Shown here: positions 50,899-58,203 of the stretch, in pieces
Numbering within the stretch: the first letter of the stretch is position 1
Layout: each line of letters opens with the position of its first letter
Assembly (NCBI RefSeq): GCF_017996735.1
Contig: NZ_JAGOGJ010000030.1
Coordinates: forward strand, 1-60,168
Source of the DNA: Niveispirillum sp.
Lineage (GTDB): Bacteria; Pseudomonadota; Alphaproteobacteria; Azospirillales; Azospirillaceae
DNA length: 60,168 nt
Reading direction: 5' to 3'
The notes under the pieces: model-generated
The model's input: only the letters and a program-made list of their open reading frames with translations
What the model was told of the DNA's origin: nothing
The model's database searches: none
Translations under genes and position numbers: made by a program

Positions 50899-51804
50899 TC
50901 AGGCCGGCTCCCGCCCCGCCGCACTCTCCTTGACGATCCAGTCCCGGAACGCCACCAGGGGCGGATGGGCCGCTCGATCCGTCCGCCAGGCAAGATAATA
51001 GCTGCCTTCACTGCGCATCGGCAGGTCCAGGGCCGGAACCAGCTGGCCGGATCGCAATTCCTCCCGGATCAGCAGTTCGGGCAGCAGGGCCACGCCCAGC
51101 CCCGCCACCGCGGCCTGGGCGGTGGTGGCGAACTGGTCGAACAGCATGCCATGCACACCATGGGCATCGCCCCCGTGGGCCAGCAGCCATTGTTCCCAGG
51201 CATCGGGCCGGCTGGTCAGGTGAAGCAGCGGTGCGGCGCGGATATCGCCCGCCACTTTGAAAGCGAACTGATCCCTCAGGGTGGGGGCGCAGGCGGGAAT
51301 GACCATCTCCGGCAGCAGCAGGGCCAAGTCCGCTCCCGGCCATTCGGCAGCACCAAAATGGATGGCGGCATCGATGGCCTCCAGCCTGAACTCGAACCGG
51401 TCGGGCCGGGTCACCAGATTGATGGTGATGCCCGGATGTGCGGCCAGGAACAGGGGCAATCGCGGCGCCAGCCAGCGGGTGCCGAAGGTCGGCAAGATCG
51501 CCAGGTTCAGCGTCCCGCCCGACGGGTTGGCCCGCAGGTTCAGTGAGGCGGTGCTGATCTGGCGCAAGGCTTCCCGGATTTCCCGGGCATAGCCGTCGCC
51601 CGCCACGGTCAGGCGGATGGTCTGGCGCTCGCGATGGAACAGCTCAACCTCAAGCTGTTCCTCCAGCGCCTTGATCTGCCGGCTGACGGCACTCTGGGTC
51701 AGGCACAGCTCGCGGGCGGCTGCCGTGATGCTGCCCGTCCGCGCCGCCGCCTCGAACGCGGACAGAAGCGGCAGGGACGGTAGGAAACGGCGGGGCGTCT
51801 GCAC
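50899..51804 (-). CDS. LysR-family regulator, GcvA/ArgP-like
   Basis: About 301 residues from a GTG at 51804, which has GAAGGA upstream and gives the normal family N-terminus (QTPRRFLPSLPLLSAFEAAART). An ATG at 51858 would add 18 residues. The helix-turn-helix is GSITAAARELCLTQSAVSRQIKALEEQLEVELFHRERQT. It converges on the amaA-like gene with 6 bp between stops; a role in controlling the lysine genes is likely but not shown. Confidence 0.85.
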   Translation of the reverse strand: MQTPRRFLPSLPLLSAFEAAARTGSITAAARELCLTQSAVSRQIKALEEQLEVELFHRERQTIRLTVAGDGYAREIREALRQISTASLNLRANPSGGTLNLAILPTFGTRWLAPRLPLFLAAHPGITINLVTRPDRFEFRLEAIDAAIHFGAAEWPGADLALLLPEMVIPACAPTLRDQFAFKVAGDIRAAPLLHLTSRPDAWEQWLLAHGGDAHGVHGMLFDQFATTAQAAVAGLGVALLPELLIREELRSGQLVPALDLPMRSEGSYYLAWRTDRAAHPPLVAFRDWIVKESAAGREPA

Positions 51805-51951
51805 CAGGGATCCTTCGGATGGCGGCGACGGCTGATAGATACGGATGTCAGGCGCCATTCTCAACCATCGGCCCTTCCGCCATCCAGCGCCGATGCACGA
51901 CCCCGCCGTCCCCGGGTGATGGGCCCTGCCGCATCGGCCCCCGGCACCGGC

Positions 51952-52464
51952 TCAAAGCCCGGCAATGGCGGCATCGACCCATCGCAGGAAGCTGTCCGCA
52001 TAGCTGCGATAGACCGCGATCTCATAGCAAAGCCCATCATCCGTCAGATTGCGGATAATCACATCGACATGCCCGATCACGGTAACGGCGACGGAACCGG
52101 CAGGAAACACCCCACCATCCATATCGATGGCGGCACCGCGCTGCAAAAGGGTGCGGGCGTCAGGACCCGCGATCCGGAACAGGCGATAGGCCCCGGTCTG
52201 GTCGGACAGGCTGGCCAGGCCGGCCAGCCGCCGTTCAAGATCTGCGCTCCAGCCATTCCCCACACCCTGACCGAACGCCAGCCAGGTCCCCGGCCCGGTG
52301 CCGACGATGGTGACGCCATCCCCCGTCCCCCAGGTCGGGCCGACCGGCATCCGGATCGCCAGTACCTCCCCGATGGCGACAGCACCGATGCCACGGCGCG
52401 CCAGGATCGCCGCGATGGCCAAACCCTGCTGTTCCGTCACCCCAACCTTATCAACCACGGACAC
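51952..52464 (-). CDS. soxG: Sarcosine oxidase gamma subunit
   Basis: 170 residues. IMPVGPTWGTGDGVTIVGTGPGTWLAFGQG-type spacing, the Leu-rich SLSDQTGAYRLFRIAGPDARTLLQRG and VDVIIRNLTDDGLCYEIAVYRSYADSFLRWV fit SoxG, a GcvT-like domain. GTG at 52464 overlaps the end of soxA by 14 bp; a second in-frame GTG at 52458 is possible. It completes the heterotetrameric enzyme. Confidence 0.85.
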   Translation of the reverse strand: MSVVDKVGVTEQQGLAIAAILARRGIGAVAIGEVLAIRMPVGPTWGTGDGVTIVGTGPGTWLAFGQGVGNGWSADLERRLAGLASLSDQTGAYRLFRIAGPDARTLLQRGAAIDMDGGVFPAGSVAVTVIGHVDVIIRNLTDDGLCYEIAVYRSYADSFLRWVDAAIAGL

Positions 52465-55405
52465 GCACTCCCTCGGGATCAAGGAAAACCGGATCGCAGA
52501 TCTCCGCCTCCACGATGATCGCGCGCACCAGGTCGTGGGCGACGATACGTTCGCCGTGACGGCCTCGCCCGCCCGACAGCAGGGCCAGCGCGATGGAATG
52601 GCCGAGCGTGGGAGAATGGGCGACGGAGGTGACATGCCCCTCATCATTTGCCGCCACCGGCGCCCGGCCGGGCCGGACCAGATGTGCCCCCGCCGTGAAA
52701 AGTTGGCGCCGGTCGAGAGGGATCAGCCCGACCAAGACGGGGCGGCCGGGATCGACCAGGGCGGGACGGCCGGCCAGGACCCGGCCGATGAAATCCTTCT
52801 TCGTCGACACCATCCGGCCCATGCCCAGATCCGCGGCGGTGGTCTGGCCGTTCAGTTCCGGCCCTGCAACATGCCCCTTCTCGATCCGCATCACGCCCAG
52901 CGCTTCGGTCCCATAGGGGGTGATGCCAAGATCGGCCCCCAACTGGAACAGCCGCCGGATCAGCCGGTCACCGGCCATGGCCGGCACGCACAGCTCATAG
53001 GCCAGCTCCCCGGAGAAGGACAAGCGGAACAGCCGCGCCGGCATCCCCTCCCAGCTCAGTTCCATGGCCGCCATGGGTGGGAACGCCGCGTTGGATAGAT
53101 CAAGGTCCGGCAGCAGTGCAGCAACCAGGCTCCGCGAGGCGGGGCCGGCGATGGAGAAGCCGGCCCAACGCTCGGTCACCGACACCGCCTGCACATCCAG
53201 TTCGGGCCACAGGACCTGGCGGGCAAAATCGATATGCTGCATGACCCGGCCGGCATTCGCCGTGGTCGTGGTCAGATAGTAGCGGTCGGGCGCGAAACGG
53301 GTGGTCGTGCCATCATCGAAGATGAAGCCATCCTCGCGCAGCATGATGCCATAGCGGGCCCGTCCCACCCCCAGGGTGGAGAATGTCCCGGTATAGAGCC
53401 GGTCCAGCAGAGCCGCCGCATCCGGCCCATGAATGTCGATCTTGCCAAGGGTGGAAACGTCGCAGACGCCGACACCGGACCGGGTCAGCCTTACCTCCCG
53501 GTCGACAGCCTCGCGCCATGGCTCGTCCGGATAATGCGGGAACCATTGCGCACGCTTCCACAGGCCGGCATCGGTGAAGACCGCCCCCCGCTCCGCCGCC
53601 CAGCGATGACTGGGGGTCAGCCGTTCCGGCCGAAAGTCCCGGCCGCGATGATGGCCGGCCAGGGCGCCGATGGCGACCGGCTGCCAGGGGGGCCGCGACA
53701 GGATCGTGCCGGTTTGCGACAGCGACCTGCCCGTCGCACGGGCCAGAAGCGCATGGCCATTGACGCCGCTGGTCTTGCCCTGGTCCGTCGCCATTCCCAG
53801 CGTCGTATAGCGCTTCAGATGCTCGACGGAGGTAAAACCTTCCTGGACGGCCAGATCGATATCCTTGTCGGTGACGTCGTTCTGGTAATCGACAAAGGCC
53901 TTACCCCGCCGTTCTCCGACATGCCACAGCGCCCGGCCGGACGCGGGATCGTCGCTGGTCGGGAAGCTCTGTTCGGCAATGGCCGGACGGCCCAGCGCCC
54001 GGGCGATCTGCGTGCCGCAGGACCAGCCGTCGCGGATCGCATCGCCCAGCGCGAATTTGCCGTTGGCGGCCCCGGCGGCACGCAATCCCGGCGGAGTTCG
54101 GTCCAGCAGGAACGTCTCCTGCTCCGTTGACCAGATCGGGCGCGTGCCCAGGTTCGACCCCAGCCCGATGGCCGGGTTCCAGCCGCCGGCCATGGCCAGC
54201 AGGTCGGCCCCGATGCGATGGCGCTTGCCCCCGGCGATAAGATCGACCGACCGCAGCGGCGCCCCCTGCGCATCGGCGATCCGGGCCCCCAGGTGGACCG
54301 GCAACCCGCCGGGCAGCAGCGCCCGGATCGCCGCCGGCACCTCGTCGCGAGCATCGGCCAGGGCGACCAGCTCCGCCCCGGCGGCAATCAGGTCCGCCGC
54401 CGTGCGCCACCCGCTGTCGCCCGTGGTGAAGATCACCGCGCGTTTGCCGGGAACGGCCGCGAAACGGTTGATATAGCTCGACACGGCCGACGCCAGCATC
54501 ACCCCCGGCCGGTCATTGCCGCCGAAGACCAGCGGCCGTTCGATGGCGCCCGACGCCAGCACGGTCTCCCGCGCCACGATCTTCCACAACCGCTGTCGCG
54601 GCCGGGCCGATGGCGCTGGAGCCAGCGGGTCGCCCACCCGCTCCACCGCCACGTATTCGCGACCATCATAGGCGCCGACAATGGTCGTGCGCCCGAGCAT
54701 CCGCACGTTCGGCATGGAGGCAAGCTCTTCGACTACCTGCGCCGCCCAGGTATCGCCGGCCTGATCGGCAATGACATGCCGCTCCGACAGCAGGCGGCCA
54801 CCCCAGCGGAAATCCTCGCAGGCCAGGATCACACGCAGGCCGGCTCGGCCTGCCGCAAGCGCACTGGCCAGGCCCGCCGGCCCACCACCGATGACCAGCA
54901 GGTCGCAGAAGCCATGCTCGCGGTCATAATGGTCGGGATCGGGGAGCGTCGACAGATGCCCGAGCCCGGCTGCCCGGCGGATCAGCGGCTCATAGACCCG
55001 CTCCCAGAAGGAGGCGGGCCACATGAAAGTCTTGTAGTAGAAGCCGGCGACCAGCAGCGGGGAGACCATCTGGTTCAGCGCCAGCAAATCGAACCGCAGG
55101 TTGGGCCAACGGTTCTGGCTGCCGGCCTGCAACCCGTCGAACAGTTCGACAAGCGTGGCGCGGGTATTGGGTTCCCGATGGGCACCAGCCCCCAGCGTCA
55201 CCAGCGCATTGGGCTCCTCCGGCCCGGCGGACAACACCCCCCGGGGGCGGTGATATTTGAAGGACCGGCCCACAAGCCTGACGCCATTGGCGATCAGCGC
55301 AGAGGCCAGGGTATCGCCGGCAAACCCCTGATAGGCACGGCCGTCGAAGGTGAAGTTGTGGGGGCTCGACCGGTCGATCTGCCCGCCTGTCGCCAGCCGG
55401 CTCAT
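52451..55405 (-). CDS. soxA: Sarcosine oxidase alpha subunit
   Basis: 984 residues. The N-terminal segment (TFDGRAYQGFAGDTLASALIANG) is the ferredoxin-like Fer2_4 part; LLVIGGGPAGLASALAAGRAGL binds a dinucleotide; the C-terminal 380 residues from about 600 on form the aminomethyltransferase-like tetrahydrofolate domain (VCDVSTLGKIDIHGPDAAALLDRLYTG, FDDGTTTRFAPDRYY). The enzyme oxidises sarcosine to glycine with transfer of the methyl group to folate. ATG at 55405 has GGAGGAGG upstream and overlaps soxD by 4 bp. Confidence 0.94.
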   Translation of the reverse strand: MSRLATGGQIDRSSPHNFTFDGRAYQGFAGDTLASALIANGVRLVGRSFKYHRPRGVLSAGPEEPNALVTLGAGAHREPNTRATLVELFDGLQAGSQNRWPNLRFDLLALNQMVSPLLVAGFYYKTFMWPASFWERVYEPLIRRAAGLGHLSTLPDPDHYDREHGFCDLLVIGGGPAGLASALAAGRAGLRVILACEDFRWGGRLLSERHVIADQAGDTWAAQVVEELASMPNVRMLGRTTIVGAYDGREYVAVERVGDPLAPAPSARPRQRLWKIVARETVLASGAIERPLVFGGNDRPGVMLASAVSSYINRFAAVPGKRAVIFTTGDSGWRTAADLIAAGAELVALADARDEVPAAIRALLPGGLPVHLGARIADAQGAPLRSVDLIAGGKRHRIGADLLAMAGGWNPAIGLGSNLGTRPIWSTEQETFLLDRTPPGLRAAGAANGKFALGDAIRDGWSCGTQIARALGRPAIAEQSFPTSDDPASGRALWHVGERRGKAFVDYQNDVTDKDIDLAVQEGFTSVEHLKRYTTLGMATDQGKTSGVNGHALLARATGRSLSQTGTILSRPPWQPVAIGALAGHHRGRDFRPERLTPSHRWAAERGAVFTDAGLWKRAQWFPHYPDEPWREAVDREVRLTRSGVGVCDVSTLGKIDIHGPDAAALLDRLYTGTFSTLGVGRARYGIMLREDGFIFDDGTTTRFAPDRYYLTTTTANAGRVMQHIDFARQVLWPELDVQAVSVTERWAGFSIAGPASRSLVAALLPDLDLSNAAFPPMAAMELSWEGMPARLFRLSFSGELAYELCVPAMAGDRLIRRLFQLGADLGITPYGTEALGVMRIEKGHVAGPELNGQTTAADLGMGRMVSTKKDFIGRVLAGRPALVDPGRPVLVGLIPLDRRQLFTAGAHLVRPGRAPVAANDEGHVTSVAHSPTLGHSIALALLSGGRGRHGERIVAHDLVRAIIVEAEICDPVFLDPEGVRVRG

Positions 55406-55671
55406 CGCGCCTCCTCCGTCGCGAGGGTCGCCGCAAAGACCGCCGAAAAGATCTCGTGCGTGACGGTATCCCGCCGTACGGTGAGCCATTGGCGGCAGCC
55501 ATGCAGGTGGTACCAATGTTCATCGATGGGCCCGGCGATATTGTCGCGCAGATAGGCATAATCGATGAAGGCGGCTTCATCGGGCACCGTGGGGCGGGTC
55601 GGTGCGGCATCACCGCGATAGGTGAATTCGCCGGTGTCGCGTGAGCCGCAAAAAGGGCAATGGATACGCAT
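55402..55671 (-). CDS. soxD: Sarcosine oxidase delta subunit
   Basis: 89 residues. MRIHCPFCGSRDTGEFTYRGDA is the SoxD start with two zinc-binding cysteines, followed by EHWYHLHGCRQWLTVRRDTVTHEI with the conserved histidines. It supplies the Zn-site subunit of the tetramer. Overlaps soxA by ATGA and is 14 bp from soxB. Confidence 0.93.
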   Translation of the reverse strand: MRIHCPFCGSRDTGEFTYRGDAAPTRPTVPDEAAFIDYAYLRDNIAGPIDEHWYHLHGCRQWLTVRRDTVTHEIFSAVFAATLATEEAR

Positions 55672-55685
55672 CGTTCAGCAGCGCC

Positions 55686-56939
55686 TCAATGGAGATTCGG
55701 TTGGGCGCCTTCGCCCTTTTCGTTGATCAGCGCCCCGGTGGCGAACCGGTCGAGGCGATAGGCACAAGCCACCTCATGTGACGCGCCGGTCGCCAGCAGA
55801 TGGGCGAAGCACCAGCCGCTGGCCGGCGTCGCCTTGAACCCGCCATAGCACCAGCCGGCATTGAGGTAGAGGCCGGGCACGGGGGTCGCGTCGATGATCG
55901 GCGAGCCATCCATGGACATGTCCATGATCCCGCCCCAGCTGCGCAGGACGCGCGCCCGGCCCAGCGCCGGCATCATCGCCATGCCGCTCTCGCAGACATC
56001 CTCCACGGTCGGCATGTGCCCGCGCTGGGCGTAGCTGTTATAGCCGTCAAGATTGCCGCCGAAGACCAGACCGCCCTTGTCGGACTGGCTGATATAGAAA
56101 TGGCCGGCGCCAAAGGTGATGACGCCGGGAATGACGGGCTTCAGCCCCTCGGAGACGAAGGCTTGCAGCACATGGCTTTCGATCGGCAGCCGCAGGCCGG
56201 CCATGGCCGCCACGCGCGAGCTGTTGCCCGCGACGGCCAGGCCGATCCGCCCGGCGCCAATCCGCCCCCGGGTGGTTTCCAGCGCGGTGGCGGCACCGGC
56301 CGCGTCACGCTCGATCCCGATCACTTCGCAGCCCTGGATGACGTCGACACCCAGGGCCGACGCCGCGCGGGCATAGCCCCAGGCGACGGCGTCATGCCGG
56401 ACGGTGCCGCCGCGCGGTTGCAGCAGGCCGCCGGCAATGGGAAAGCGCGCATCGTCGAAATCCAGGAACGGCGCCATCCGCCGGACCTGATCACGGTCCA
56501 GCAGTTCGGCATCGACGCCATGGAAACGCATGGCATTGCCACGACGGGCGGCGGCATCCCGCTGGGCGTCATTGTGATAGAGGTTGAGCACGCCGCGCTG
56601 GCTGACCATCGCGTTGTAGTTCAGATCCTGCTCCAGCCCTTCCCAGAGCTTCAGCGACCATTCATAGAATGGGATATTGCCGTCCAGGAGATAGTTGGAC
56701 CGGATGATCGTGGTGTTTCGGCCGACATTGCCGCCGCCGATCCAACCCTTTTCCAGCACCGCGACGCGGCTGATGCCATGGTTCCGGGCCAGATAATAGG
56801 CCGTGGCCAGCCCATGGCCACCACCCCCGACAACGATGACATCATAATGGGGCTTGACGGGTCGGGTGGCCCACGCCGGTTTCCAGCCGCGATGTTTGCG
56901 CAAGGACTGCGCAATCAAACTCGCCCAGGAATAGCGCAT
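55686..56939 (-). CDS. soxB: Sarcosine oxidase beta subunit
   Basis: 417 residues. The FAD-binding motif is VIVVGGGGHGLATAYYLA, then VLEKGWIGGGNVGRNTTIIRSNY with the His/Asn-rich flavin-contact region, and GHFYISQSDKGGLVFGG plus GWCYGGFKATPASGW typical of SoxB. It carries covalent FMN and noncovalent FAD sites and the sarcosine-binding pocket. First gene of soxBDAG. Confidence 0.94.
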   Translation of the reverse strand: MRYSWASLIAQSLRKHRGWKPAWATRPVKPHYDVIVVGGGGHGLATAYYLARNHGISRVAVLEKGWIGGGNVGRNTTIIRSNYLLDGNIPFYEWSLKLWEGLEQDLNYNAMVSQRGVLNLYHNDAQRDAAARRGNAMRFHGVDAELLDRDQVRRMAPFLDFDDARFPIAGGLLQPRGGTVRHDAVAWGYARAASALGVDVIQGCEVIGIERDAAGAATALETTRGRIGAGRIGLAVAGNSSRVAAMAGLRLPIESHVLQAFVSEGLKPVIPGVITFGAGHFYISQSDKGGLVFGGNLDGYNSYAQRGHMPTVEDVCESGMAMMPALGRARVLRSWGGIMDMSMDGSPIIDATPVPGLYLNAGWCYGGFKATPASGWCFAHLLATGASHEVACAYRLDRFATGALINEKGEGAQPNLH

Positions 56940-56996
56940 TTTTGTTCACCACCCGCTCCGTTGCTTTACCCCCATCTTGATGGTATTTCAGCGGCG

Positions 56997-58004
56997 ATGA
57001 TGCACAGCCGCGACAAAGTCGGGTCCACAAGCGACACGTCCCGTTCCGCACCGCGCCCGGTGCGTGTGGGCTTCCTCCTGATCGAGGGGTTCGCCCTGAT
57101 GTCCTATGCATCGGTAATCGAACCTTTCCGCGCCGCCAATCGCCTGTCGGGGCGTGATCTTTATGAATGGCGACATTATTCGGTGGATGGGGAGCCGGTG
57201 CGGCCCTCCACCGGGGTGATGATGCAAGTCGACGGCATGATCGACGGCAATCTCGATACCGACATGCTGCTGGTGTTCGCGGGCGGCAATCCCGCCCTGT
57301 TCGATAATCGCGGGACCTTCGCCGCCCTTCGCCGTCTGGCCACGCGCGGCATCGTCATCGGCGGCGTGTCCGGCGGGGCATTCCTGCTTGCCCGTGCCGA
57401 ACTGCTGGAAGGGCATCGCTGCACCATCCATTGGGAACATGAGCCGGCCTTCATCGAGACCTTTCCCGAGCTTGATTTCGTGCGCGGCCTGTTCGTCATC
57501 GACCGGCGGCGCATCACCTGTGCGGGCGGGACTGCCGGGCTGGATCTGGTGACGGAGCTGATCGCCCAGACGCATGGCCCGGACCTCTCCCAGCTAGTCA
57601 GCGACTGGTATCTGCGGACCCAGAAACGCCCGGCGGAGGGTGCGCAGCGGGCAGCCGTGACCCAGCGCTACCGCGTGTCGCATCCGGGCCTTGTCGCCGC
57701 ACTGGAGGCGATGGAGGCGAACAAGGAGACCCCGCTGGAGCGCGAGGACCTGGCATCCGCCGCCGGCGTGTCGCTGCGCCAGCTGGAGCGTTTGTTTAAG
57801 ACCCAGATGCGCACGACGATCCGCGAACAATATCTGAAGATCAGGCTCGACGAATCGATGCGGCTCCTGCGGGAGAGCGATCTGTCGACCATGATGGTCG
57901 CGGTGGCCTGCGGCTTCGCCAGCACCAGCCATTTCTCACGCAGCTTCCGCCGGCGTTTCGCCATGTCCCCTGGCGAAGCCCGTGCCGCCTCCTACGCGTC
58001 ATAG
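56997..58004 (+). CDS. GlxA-family AraC-type transcriptional regulator
   Basis: 335 residues. The N-terminal DJ-1/class I glutamine-amidotransferase-like domain has VGFLLIEGFALMSYASVIEPFRAAN, VFAGGNPA and GGVSGGAFLLARAELL with Ser in the place of the usual Cys. The C-terminal AraC domain has two helix-turn-helix parts, EREDLASAAGVSLRQLERLFK and VAVACGFASTSHFSRSFRRRF. Such proteins control sarcosine, choline and glycine-betaine genes (GbdR, SouR). It diverges from soxB by 57 bp, where CCATC-TT-GATGG (56972-56983) is a small repeat. The ribosome site is weak. Confidence 0.88.
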   Translation: MMHSRDKVGSTSDTSRSAPRPVRVGFLLIEGFALMSYASVIEPFRAANRLSGRDLYEWRHYSVDGEPVRPSTGVMMQVDGMIDGNLDTDMLLVFAGGNPALFDNRGTFAALRRLATRGIVIGGVSGGAFLLARAELLEGHRCTIHWEHEPAFIETFPELDFVRGLFVIDRRRITCAGGTAGLDLVTELIAQTHGPDLSQLVSDWYLRTQKRPAEGAQRAAVTQRYRVSHPGLVAALEAMEANKETPLEREDLASAAGVSLRQLERLFKTQMRTTIREQYLKIRLDESMRLLRESDLSTMMVAVACGFASTSHFSRSFRRRFAMSPGEARAASYAS

Positions 58005-58203
58005 CGACTGTCATCCAGTACGGTGACAGATCGGCGCGATCCGCAATGTCGCCTATGGGCCCATTTTTGTCGCGTGGGGACATTTGCCCGCCTCACTTGG
58101 CCCTATCCTCAAATCACCGGCCCTTGCTGATCACGAAGCGCGGCACTGAACCGCGGCGGCACGGGGGCCTGCAAATTCCAGGGATGCGATTGGGGGATTG
58201 GGT

